12,530 bases of DNA from Thermaceae bacterium. Lineage in GTDB: Bacteria; Deinococcota; Deinococci; Deinococcales; Marinithermaceae. Location: assembly GCA_026985615.1 (NCBI GenBank), contig JALSQD010000039.1, positions 1-12,530 of the forward strand, written 5' to 3'. A program made the translations under genes and the position numbers. Below are positions 6,437-11,946 of the stretch, in pieces. The notes beneath the pieces were generated by a model. It was not told the origin of the DNA. It saw nothing but the letters and a program-made list of their open reading frames with translations, and did no database searches. How positions within the stretch are numbered: position 1 is the first letter of the stretch; each line of letters opens with the position of its first letter.

Positions 6437-6724
6437 ATGAAGACCCGCGTCCACCTGCACCTGGACCCCGAGACCCGCACAGAGGCGCAGCGTCGTCTTA
6501 AGAGCGTGCGCGGTCACGTAGAGGGAATTCTGCGCATGCTCGACGACGAGTCGGCCTACTGCGTAGACGTGCTCAAGCAGATTAAGGCGGTCGAGGGCGC
6601 TTTGGACAAGGTTGGCGAGCTGATCTTACGCAGCCACCTGCGCGACCACGTGGTGACGGCGGCCCAGCGCGGCGACGCCGACGCCATCGTCGAGGAGCTG
6701 ATGGAGCTGTTCAAGTACCGCTAG
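6437..6724 (+). CDS. csoR: CsoR-family copper-sensing transcriptional repressor
   Basis: A 95-residue all-helical protein of the CsoR/RcnR/FrmR family, with full-length helix 1 (RRLKSVRGHVEGILRML) and the signature AYCVDVLKQI. The metal ligands are Cys42, His67 and His71 (SHLRDH). Most CsoR proteins have Cys at the third position; the Cys-His-His set is like that described for the Thermus thermophilus protein, which responds to copper and some other metals. The family binds DNA without metal and releases it on metal binding. The probable target is the inverted repeat at 6176-6204. It lies 9 nt downstream of the copZ-like gene, and no copA ATPase follows. Its TAG shares the palindrome CTAG with the stop of the convergent gene. 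Confidence 0.93.
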   Translation: MKTRVHLHLDPETRTEAQRRLKSVRGHVEGILRMLDDESAYCVDVLKQIKAVEGALDKVGELILRSHLRDHVVTAAQRGDADAIVEELMELFKYR

Positions 6725-7206
6725 TCTGGCCGCCAGGCGATGAGGCGCAGCAGGTCCTGCTCGAACGCGGCCGCGCTCGTGTAGGGCCCGGGGTGGAAGC
6801 CCACCACCGTGCCGTCAATGCCGATGAAGACGGTGGTGGGCTTTCCGGTTACGCGGTAGGCGGCGGCCACGGCAGCGGTGCCGTCCTGCACCACCGGAAA
6901 GGTCCAGCCGTACTTGGCTACGAACTCCCGCGCCATCGTAGGGATGTCCTGCACGTCCACGCCCACGATGAGCAGCTGATCGCCGTAGGCCCGCTGGGCC
7001 TGGGCCCAGTAGGGGGCCTCGGTGTGGCAGGGCGGGCAGTTGGTGGCCCAAAAGTGCACCACGATGGGTATCTTGCCCAGGTAGTCGGCGAGGTTGAAAG
7101 GCTCGCCCGCGAGGGTCTTGCCCTGGAAGGAGGGCGCGGGCTGGCCGACGATTCCGCCGGCCAGGGCCAGGCCGATGAGGGTGAGGAGTGCGAGGAGGCG
7201 TCTCAA
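6721..7206 (-). CDS. Secreted TlpA-type thioredoxin-fold protein with NCPPC motif
   Basis: A 161-residue protein starting at TTG (7206), chosen because AGGAGG lies 6 nt upstream and a signal peptide (MRRLLALLTLIGLALAGG) follows at once. The TlpA-like domain has NCPPC (Cys57, Cys60) in HFWATNCPPC, VGVDVQD, PVVQDG and the cis-Pro loop GKPTTVF (Pro123). The usual Trp before the first Cys is Asn, which is likely to shift the redox potential. It is a paralogue of the protein at 5570-6088. It follows the CoA-disulfide reductase gene by 10 nt, so both are probably cotranscribed, and it converges on csoR with a 4-base overlap. Predicted to act outside the cytoplasmic membrane; the client is unknown. 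Confidence 0.9.
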   Translation of the reverse strand: MRRLLALLTLIGLALAGGIVGQPAPSFQGKTLAGEPFNLADYLGKIPIVVHFWATNCPPCHTEAPYWAQAQRAYGDQLLIVGVDVQDIPTMAREFVAKYGWTFPVVQDGTAAVAAAYRVTGKPTTVFIGIDGTVVGFHPGPYTSAAAFEQDLLRLIAWRPD

Positions 7207-7213
7207 TCCAGAC

Positions 7214-7220
7214 CTCCTAG
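7214..7220 (-). promoter_or_regulatory. Shine-Dalgarno that supports the TTG start at 7206
   Basis: CTAGGAGG on the minus strand overlaps the TAG stop of the reductase gene and ends 7 nt (TCTGGA plus the last SD base) before the TTG. No ATG or GTG would give the complete signal peptide. Confidence 0.65.
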
Positions 7221-8548
7221 CGCGCCTGGTTGGCGGCGACGAGTAGCGGGTCCCAGACAGGGCTGAACGGCGGCGCGTAGGCCAGGTCGAGGGTGCGCAG
7301 GTCGTCCACGGTGCCGCCCTGGTGCAGTAGCGTCGCGATCACGTCGATGCGCAGGGCGTCGTTGAAGTGGCCCACCACCTGGGCCCCGAGCAGGCGGCCC
7401 GAGCCCGTTTCGTAGACGAGCTTGACGTGCAGCGGGTGAGGGTTCGGGTAGTAGTGGGCGCGGTCGGCCGACTTGATCCAGACGCCCTTGGCGTCGAATC
7501 CGGCGGCCTGGGCGTCGGCCTCGCTGAGGCCGGTGAAGGCGATGGCGCGCTCGAAGACCTTGGTGATGGCGCTGCCCACCACGCCCTTGAAGGCCGCCTT
7601 CTTGCCGGCAATCACGGTGCCGGCGGTGCGGCCGTGCTTGTTCGCCACGTCGCCGAGCGGCAGCCAGTAGGGCTGGCCGGTGACGAGGTGGCGGCTCTCG
7701 GCCACGTCGCCCGCGGCCCAGACGTTCTCCAGGTTGGTGCGCAGCTGCTCGTCCACGGCGATCGCGCCGGTGGGGCCGGTGGTGACGCCGAAGGAGGTGG
7801 CCAGCTCCACGTTGGGGCGGATGCCCACCGAAAGGAGCACCAGGTCCGCGGGCAGCTCGCCGGCGCTGGTGACGACGCGCTCCACCCGCCCGTCGCCGGC
7901 GAAGGCCTCGACGCGGGTGCCGGTGAGCACCTCGACGCCGTTGTGCATGAGCTCCTCGTGAACCAGCTCGCTCACCTCGGCGTCGGCGCCGGGCAGCACC
8001 CGGGGCTCGAGCTCGATCAGGGTGACCTCCTTGCCCTGGGCCCGGAAGGCCTCGGCCACCTCGAGGCCTACGTAGCCCCCACCCACGATCACGGTGCGGC
8101 GGGCGCCGGCTAGCGCCTCGCGGATGGCCACGCCGTCCTCGGGCTGGCGCAGCGTGAAGACGCCCTTGAGCTCCACCCCCTCGAGCGGGGGCACCACCGG
8201 GCGCGCCCCGGTGCTGACCACCAGGTAGTCGAAGGGCTGCCAGAACTCGCGCCCTTCGTCGAGGGCGGCCACCCTGACCCGCCGGCCCTCGTAGTCCACT
8301 TCCACGACCTCGTGGCGCACCAGCGCGGTGACCCCCTGCTTGGCGAACTTCTCGGGTGTTCGGGCCACCAGCTTCTCGACGTTCTCGATCCAGCCAGCCA
8401 GGTAGTAGGGGAGGCCGCAGGCGCCGTATGAGACGTAGTGCGACTTCTCGAAGGCGACGACCTCCAGCTCGGGGTTGCTGCGCTTGGCCTTGGCCGCGGC
8501 GCTCATGCCCGCAGCCACGCCGCCGATGACGACGAGACGCTTGCTCAT
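7217..8548 (-). CDS. cdr: CoA-disulfide reductase / FAD-dependent NAD(P)H oxidoreductase
   Basis: A 443-residue flavoprotein of the CoA-disulfide reductase/NADH oxidase group in the pyridine nucleotide-disulfide oxidoreductase family. Visible parts are the FAD-binding VIGGVAAG (7-14), the single redox Cys44 in SYGACGLPYY, the NAD(P)H-binding VIVGGGYVGLEVAEAF (153-168), the second FAD motif VWAAGDVAE (276-284), and a C-terminal dimerisation domain with the conserved Tyr pairs AHYYP (near 367) and DLAYAPPFS (near 424). Family members reduce CoA disulfide, or in thermophiles also polysulfide or oxygen, with NAD(P)H; substrate cannot be fixed from sequence. Cytoplasmic homodimer expected. It lies between dnaX (35 nt upstream) and a secreted TlpA gene (10 nt downstream). 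TAAACT lies 7 nt before the ATG. Confidence 0.9.
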   Translation of the reverse strand: MSKRLVVIGGVAAGMSAAAKAKRSNPELEVVAFEKSHYVSYGACGLPYYLAGWIENVEKLVARTPEKFAKQGVTALVRHEVVEVDYEGRRVRVAALDEGREFWQPFDYLVVSTGARPVVPPLEGVELKGVFTLRQPEDGVAIREALAGARRTVIVGGGYVGLEVAEAFRAQGKEVTLIELEPRVLPGADAEVSELVHEELMHNGVEVLTGTRVEAFAGDGRVERVVTSAGELPADLVLLSVGIRPNVELATSFGVTTGPTGAIAVDEQLRTNLENVWAAGDVAESRHLVTGQPYWLPLGDVANKHGRTAGTVIAGKKAAFKGVVGSAITKVFERAIAFTGLSEADAQAAGFDAKGVWIKSADRAHYYPNPHPLHVKLVYETGSGRLLGAQVVGHFNDALRIDVIATLLHQGGTVDDLRTLDLAYAPPFSPVWDPLLVAANQAR

Positions 8549-8555
8549 ACCTGCC

Positions 8556-8561
8556 AGTTTA
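8556..8561 (-). promoter_or_regulatory. Candidate -10 box of the cdr-tlpA unit
   Basis: TAAACT (minus strand) ends 7 nt before the ATG at 8548, in the 35-nt gap after dnaX. It fits the near-leaderless arrangement seen at other unit starts in this window, but the intervening GGCAGGT could also be a ribosome site. Confidence 0.35.
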
Positions 8562-8583
8562 CCGAGTTGGGCCGCGTCGGACG

Positions 8584-10467
8584 CTATGCCTCGGCTTCGG
8601 AGGGCTCGTCGGGCGGGGGTTCGTCCTCGGCCTGCTCGCGCCAGATCTGGCGCAGGCGCGTCTTGAAGAGGCTTTGCAGCTTCTGGAAGCGGGGGTCTTT
8701 CAGCAGCTCGATCTTGTCGAAGCGGGGCTCCGCGGCCTCGCGCCCCTTGCGCTCCCGCCGCTGCCGCTGGGGCCCCGACCCGCGGCCGGCGCGCTGGGGG
8801 CGCGGGTCGGCCGGTGGCGGTTCGGGCTCGGCTGCGCGCGGCCCGGCCTCCGGCGGGGGCGGAGCCTCCTCGGGCGGTGGCGCTTCCGCCGCAGGCGGGG
8901 CTTCTTCAGGGATGGGGTCCGCCGCTTCCGCCGGCTCGGGCACATCGGCGGGCGTCTCCTGCGCCGGCGGCCGCACGGAGGGCGTGCGCCGCGGAGCGGC
9001 GGGGTTAGGGGCTACCGAGTTTTTTTTACCCAGAGCGAAGCGCACGTCCGTGCCCAGCACCTCGCGCACCACCATGGCGATGGCCTCGCGCTGGTCCTGC
9101 GCCCGGTCGTGGTGGAAGCGGTGCGCCTCGTCGTAGACGAGCACGAGGGCGTCGTCTTCCAGGTGGGGCGTGGCCTCGATCAGGAAGGCCCGCAGCTTGA
9201 CCCCCACCTCCTTGAGGATGCGCCGCCAGGCCTCGGCGAGGTCTTGTTTGGGCGCGCTCGGCGCGGGCGCGGAGGGCTCGGTCGGGGTGGTCTCCGGCTC
9301 CTGGGCGGGGAGCTGGGGCGGCTGCGTGGCCGGCTTGGGCTTGGCGGCGGGGCGCTCCGGCGCGGGTGCCTGGGTGGGCTTCGCCGCCGGAGCGGCGGCT
9401 GCGGGCGGGGCCGTTTCCGCAGCCGGGTTTTCGTGCAGCGCGGCGTAGGCGCGCAGCAGGCCGAGCTCGAGGGTAAAGGGGTCCTCGCGCCGGATCAGCT
9501 TCTCGGTGTGCTCGTCCAGCGCCGTCAGCGCCGCGATCAGCCGTTCGGGCTCGGCCTTGAGCTCCGGCCCCTTGCCCAGGCCCAGCCGGGCGTAGAGGCC
9601 CGCCTGCAGCGCCTGAGCGAGCTGCTCGGTGAGCGTGCGGGCCGAGTAGCCCTCCGAGAAGAGCCGCTTGGCCTCGGCCACCGCCCGGTCCACCTCGCCG
9701 GCGTCGAGCGCGGCGGCCACCGCGGCCACGCGGTCGGCCGGGGGTAGCCCCAGGGCCTCTTCGGCGGCCTGGCGGGTGATGGGCCCTTCGCCCAGAGCGA
9801 GCAAGCGGTCGAGGATGCTCTCGGCGTCGCGCATGGCCCCGCCGCTCATGCGGGCGATGAGGTGCAGCGCCTCGGGCTCGGCGGTGCGTCCCTCGGCCTC
9901 GAGGATCTGCGCCAGCTTACCGGCGATCTCCTCCTCACTGAGGCGACGGAAGCGGAAGTGCTGGGTGCGCGAGAGGATCGTGGCCGGCATGCGCTCGGGC
10001 TCGGTAGTGGCGAAGATGAAGATCACGTGCTCGGGCGGCTCCTCGAGCGTCTTGAGCAGGGCGTTGAAGGCGCTCTTCGACATCATGTGCGCCTCGTCGA
10101 GGATGATGACCTTCTTCGGGCTCTCGAGCGGCGCCAGCAGGATGCGCTCGCGCAGCTCGCGCACGTCCTCCACCGAGTTGTTGCTGGCGGCATCGATCTC
10201 GATCACGTCGGGGTGCCGGTCCTCGCGCACCATGCGGCAGTTCTCGCACTCGCCGCAAGGCCGGTTTTCGGGCTCGGCCGCGCAGCCCACGCTCATGGCG
10301 ATAAGGCGCGCGGTCGTGGTCTTGCCCACGCCGCGAGGACCCGAGAACAGGTAGGCGTGCGCCAGCCGGTCCTTCTGGATGGCGCTCTTCAGCACCTCCT
10401 TGACGTGTTCCTGGCCTACCACCGCCTCGAAGGTGGTGGGACGGGCCTTGCGGTAGAGGGCACCCAC
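8584..10467 (-). CDS. dnaX: DNA polymerase III subunits tau and gamma
   Basis: A 627-residue clamp-loader ATPase. It has Walker A GPRGVGKTT (43-51), the zinc module Cys62/71/74/77, DEAH (124-127), the SNNSVEDVRELRER segment, the sensor region ATTEPERM, and an SRC-type motif read as LSRTQHFRF. The AAA+ domains reach about residue 240 and the oligomerisation domain follows. Pro/Ala/Glu-rich linkers surround a small conserved segment (about 410-480), and a basic tail follows that in tau contacts polymerase. An A8 run encodes Lys481-Lys482-Asn483. Gaining one A gives a stop after 487 residues and losing one gives a stop after 484, so a gamma form of about that size can be made by slippage, as known in Thermus. 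The start is GTG (10467), where the family N-terminus ALYRKARP begins; TAAGAT lies 6 nt upstream, consistent with a leaderless mRNA. The ATG at 10475 is out of frame. Confidence 0.96.
   Translation of the reverse strand: MGALYRKARPTTFEAVVGQEHVKEVLKSAIQKDRLAHAYLFSGPRGVGKTTTARLIAMSVGCAAEPENRPCGECENCRMVREDRHPDVIEIDAASNNSVEDVRELRERILLAPLESPKKVIILDEAHMMSKSAFNALLKTLEEPPEHVIFIFATTEPERMPATILSRTQHFRFRRLSEEEIAGKLAQILEAEGRTAEPEALHLIARMSGGAMRDAESILDRLLALGEGPITRQAAEEALGLPPADRVAAVAAALDAGEVDRAVAEAKRLFSEGYSARTLTEQLAQALQAGLYARLGLGKGPELKAEPERLIAALTALDEHTEKLIRREDPFTLELGLLRAYAALHENPAAETAPPAAAAPAAKPTQAPAPERPAAKPKPATQPPQLPAQEPETTPTEPSAPAPSAPKQDLAEAWRRILKEVGVKLRAFLIEATPHLEDDALVLVYDEAHRFHHDRAQDQREAIAMVVREVLGTDVRFALGKKNSVAPNPAAPRRTPSVRPPAQETPADVPEPAEAADPIPEEAPPAAEAPPPEEAPPPPEAGPRAAEPEPPPADPRPQRAGRGSGPQRQRRERKGREAAEPRFDKIELLKDPRFQKLQSLFKTRLRQIWREQAEDEPPPDEPSEAEA
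8987..9001 (-). other. 6-bp hairpin downstream of the dnaX slippage site
   Basis: CGCCGC-tcc-GCGGCG (read on the minus strand) forms a perfect 6-bp stem 18-19 nt after the A8 run. That is farther than the 5-9 nt typical of frameshift-stimulating stems, so a role is uncertain. It lies in the GC-rich linker-coding part. Confidence 0.3.
9020..9027 (-). promoter_or_regulatory. A8 slippage site for tau/gamma production
   Basis: Eight A residues in the mRNA (GGT AAA AAA AAC TCG). The zero frame also contains the slippery heptamer A AAA AAC. One extra A, or a -1 ribosomal shift, reads KKKLGSP then TAA; one A fewer reads KKTR then TAG. Thermus thermophilus makes gamma by transcriptional slippage on a similar run of nine A residues. 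Confidence 0.75.
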
Positions 10468-10473
10468 GCGCCC

Positions 10474-10479
10474 ATCTTA
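10474..10479 (-). promoter_or_regulatory. -10 box, leaderless promoter of dnaX
   Basis: TAAGAT on the minus strand ends 6 nt before the GTG start of dnaX, and no Shine-Dalgarno is present between them. No strong -35 is seen 17 bp upstream. Confidence 0.5.
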
Positions 10480-10507
10480 CCCCGGCGGCCCCGCGCTTTT
10501 CGGGGAG

Positions 10508-10513
10508 TATCAT
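10508..10513 (+). promoter_or_regulatory. Candidate -10 box of the CBS-domain gene
   Basis: TATCAT lies 18 nt before the ATG at 10532; the strong AAGGAGG at 10520-10526 lies between them, so this unit would have a short leader with a ribosome site. The -35 position is GC-rich and unconvincing. Confidence 0.35.
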
Positions 10514-10531
10514 GGAGGCAAGGAGGCCAGC

Positions 10532-10942
10532 ATGGGACTCATGGAGTTCGCGCAGGCCGAGGTGATCACTCTGCCGCCGACGGCGAGCGTGGCCGACGCG
10601 GCGGCGTTGATGGCCGACATGAACGTGGGCAGCGTGGTGGTTGCCGAGGGCCTGAAGCCGGTGGGCATCCTCACCGACCGCGACATCGTGGTGCGGGTCG
10701 TGCGCGTGGGGTTGGACCCCGACGAGACCCCGGTCTTCCGGGTGATGACGCCGGAGCCGCTGGTGCTCGAGGAGCAGATGAGCCTCTTCGAGGCGCTGGA
10801 GGGGGTCAAGCACAAGGGGGTGCGGCGCTACCCCGTGGTGGACTACGAGGGCAACCTCGTGGGCATCTTCACCCTCGATGACGTGCTGCAGCTTTTGGGC
10901 CTGGAGATGGCCGCGGTGGCGCGGGTGGTGGAAGGAAAGTAA
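10532..10942 (+). CDS. Two-CBS-domain protein
   Basis: A 136-residue protein made of a tandem CBS pair. CBS1 (about 7-55) has TASVADAAALMADMNVGSVVV and GILTDRDIV; CBS2 (about 72-130) has FEALEGVKHKGVRRYPVVD and GIFTLDDVLQLL. CBS pairs bind adenine nucleotides or related ligands and report energy or ligand state; this one has no attached enzyme, so its partner is unknown. The start is supported by AAGGAGG 5 nt upstream. It is divergent from dnaX. Its stop codon lies in the DNA that encodes the terminator U-run of the convergent SRP RNA gene. Cytoplasmic, with no signal or membrane segment. Confidence 0.9.
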   Translation: MGLMEFAQAEVITLPPTASVADAAALMADMNVGSVVVAEGLKPVGILTDRDIVVRVVRVGLDPDETPVFRVMTPEPLVLEEQMSLFEALEGVKHKGVRRYPVVDYEGNLVGIFTLDDVLQLLGLEMAAVARVVEGK

Positions 10943-10960
10943 AAAAAGCGCCCCCGGCGC
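10941..10960 (-). terminator. Intrinsic terminator of ffs
   Basis: GCGCC-ggg-GGCGC followed by seven T on the minus strand. Its stem uses bases that in the mature RNA pair with the 5' end, so terminator and SRP helix are alternative folds. The T-run covers the TAA of the convergent CBS-domain gene. Confidence 0.75.
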
Positions 10961-11048
10961 CCCGACGGCACCCGACCCTGACCGCTTAGGGCTGCTCCCT
11001 TCCGGGCCTGACCCGGTTCACGGCGGGTCGCCGCGTCGGACCGGGGGC
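10941..11048 (-). ncRNA. ffs: Signal recognition particle RNA (small bacterial 4.5S type)
   Basis: On the minus strand, bases 11012-10990 carry the domain IV core: GUCAGGCCCGGAAGGGAGCAGCC, with a GGAA tetraloop on a CCC/GGG stem and the asymmetric internal loop that binds Ffh. The flanks pair over their whole length: the 5' GCCCCCGG...CCGACG...ACCC matches the 3' GGGUCGGGU...CGUCGG...CCGGGGGC. The 5' end near 11048 comes from this pairing and from TATACT 7 nt upstream. The 3' end is a U-run reaching into the stop codon of the CBS gene; the mature end is probably near 10949 after trimming. The RNA binds Ffh for co-translational targeting of membrane proteins. Confidence 0.93.
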
Positions 11049-11055
11049 AAAGGGC

Positions 11056-11084
11056 AGTATAACGCGCGCGGGCCTGAACGCCAA
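11056..11084 (-). promoter_or_regulatory. Promoter of ffs
   Basis: TTGGCG (11079-11084), a 17-bp spacer and TATACT (11056-11061), read on the minus strand, with the RNA start expected 7-8 nt downstream. This is the most complete promoter in the window. Confidence 0.75.
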
Positions 11085-11201
11085 ACCGCAGCGCAGCGCC
11101 AACCCGATCTCAAAGCGAGCTCAGCCGGCCGCCGATGAAGACGAAGATCAGCGCGTTCGCTGGTGTGTGCATGTTGTGGGCGGGGCTGCGGCTTTCCAGC
11201 C
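11085..11201. other. Intergenic stretch between ffs promoter and hepT
   Basis: I see no convincing gene here. A minus-strand frame ends in a short hydrophobic tail (NALIFVFIGG) but overlaps hepT out of frame. Just after the hepT stop, GGCTG...CAGCC could form a 5-bp stem without a T-run. Confidence 0.4.
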
Positions 11202-11549
11202 TCACCGCTCCACTAGCAACGGTTCTATCCGGGAAACCAGCTCGGGCAAGCTTTCCTTTACGGTTGCCCAAACTACCGAGGCATCCACACCCAGGTAGTC
11301 GTGGATCAGCTTGTCGCGCATGCCCGCCATCTCGCGCCATGGGATTTCGGGGTGGCGCGCGCGGTATTCGGCGGGCACGCGTTTGGCCGCTTCACCAATC
11401 ACCTCAAGGGCGCGAACGATCGCGTAAAGCCGCAGTTCGTCGCGCTGCAATGCTTCCGGGCCTTCGAGTTCGCCCAGGAACCGCCGTGCCTTTTCGGCGT
11501 TCTTGTAGATGTCCTCGAGGTAAGTGCGTACGGGTTTGCTGCCGTTCAG
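11202..11549 (-). CDS. hepT: HepT-like ribonuclease toxin
   Basis: A 115-residue HEPN-domain protein of the HepT (DUF86) family. The ribonuclease motif RX4HXY is RDKLIHDY (Arg78, His83, Tyr85). The N-terminal helix NGSKPVRTYLEDIYKNAEKA and the ALEVIGEAAKRV segment are typical. The frame runs up to the TGA of the antitoxin gene, and between them the only plausible start for the complete domain is CTG at 11549, with GGAGGT 7 nt upstream. A start at the internal TTG (11450) would remove 33 conserved residues. HepT cleaves RNA and is neutralised by its MNT partner, which modifies the tyrosine of this motif with AMP in studied cases. It lies 3 nt after and in the same frame as mntA. Confidence 0.85.
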   Translation of the reverse strand: MNGSKPVRTYLEDIYKNAEKARRFLGELEGPEALQRDELRLYAIVRALEVIGEAAKRVPAEYRARHPEIPWREMAGMRDKLIHDYLGVDASVVWATVKESLPELVSRIEPLLVER

Positions 11550-11552
11550 GGT

Positions 11553-11846
11553 TCACACCTCCACGAGGTCGCGTTCCATAGCAGGTCTAAGCAGCGGCTT
11601 GATCGCGCCGGGCGTGATGACTTGCACCCGAATCCCCAGGTCGTCCGCGAGCTCTTGCTCGAGCCGCACCAGGTCGAGGAGGGTGGGAACCCGTTCGAAC
11701 TCGACCAGGAGGTCGAGGTCGCTTCCTGCATGCGCGTCGCCGCGGGCGCGCGACCCGAAGAGGAAGAGCCGCCTCACGCCGTAGCGCGCGCGAAGTTCGG
11801 GGAGCCGCTCTCTAAGCTCCTGGCGGTAGTTCACCTTTGCGGCCAC
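11553..11846 (-). CDS. mntA: MNT-type nucleotidyltransferase antitoxin
   Basis: A 97-residue minimal nucleotidyltransferase. The motif GSX10DXD is complete (Gly31, Ser32, Asp43, Asp45 in FLFGSRARGD and GSDLDLLVEF). In studied systems MntA transfers AMP to the HepT active-site Tyr and silences it. The position where many relatives have a third acidic residue (VDVVT-like) reads VQVIT, with Gln75, so catalysis could be weakened. The start is GTG at 11846, with TGG-CATAAT ending 6 nt upstream and no Shine-Dalgarno, consistent with a leaderless transcript; GTG at 11834 is a less likely alternative. The antitoxin comes first in the pair. Confidence 0.88.
   Translation of the reverse strand: MAAKVNYRQELRERLPELRARYGVRRLFLFGSRARGDAHAGSDLDLLVEFERVPTLLDLVRLEQELADDLGIRVQVITPGAIKPLLRPAMERDLVEV
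11557..11562 (-). promoter_or_regulatory. Shine-Dalgarno that points to the CTG start of hepT
   Basis: GGAGGT on the minus strand, inside the last codons of mntA, 7 nt before CTG at 11549. An overlapping GTG at 11556 is in another frame and gives no HepT sequence. Confidence 0.55.
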
Positions 11847-11852
11847 GTTTTT

Positions 11853-11861
11853 ATTATGCCA
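11853..11861 (-). promoter_or_regulatory. Extended -10 promoter of the mntA-hepT operon
   Basis: TGGCATAAT (minus strand), with CATAAT at 11853-11858, followed by AAAAAC and then the GTG at 11846. Start of transcription is expected at or next to the start codon. Confidence 0.5.
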
Positions 11862-11899
11862 GAGCCCTTACCGCTGCGCGCCCGACCCGTTCCGCACGA

Positions 11900-11927
11900 C
11901 CGCCGGGTGGCGCACGCCGCCCGGCGG
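11900..11927 (-). terminator. GC-rich hairpin after the P5C dehydrogenase gene
   Basis: CCGCCGGG (minus strand) is matched by CCCGGCGG after 12 nt that can extend the stem (GGCG/CGCC) past one mismatch. It starts 20 nt after the stop at 11947 and lies upstream of the mntA promoter. There is no T-run, so it is only a candidate U-less terminator. Confidence 0.4.
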
Positions 11928-11946
11928 GGCTCGGCCCGGGCCCGGT

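Noticed and set aside
8700..9400. Repetitive-looking Pro/Ala/Glu stretches
   Set aside because: These are the ordinary low-complexity linkers of DnaX, not DNA repeats.
8674..9747. Plus-strand open frame opposite dnaX, rich in Gly and Arg
   Set aside because: Shadow of the Pro/Ala-rich tau linker; it has no motif and no ribosome site.
9935..10813. Minus-strand frame spanning dnaX and the CBS-domain gene
   Set aside because: It runs across two well-supported genes in the wrong frame or strand, and its translation shows no domain.
11110..11340. Minus-strand 76-codon frame overlapping hepT
   Set aside because: It overlaps the HepT ribonuclease motif out of frame and resembles no family; only its short hydrophobic tail is curious.
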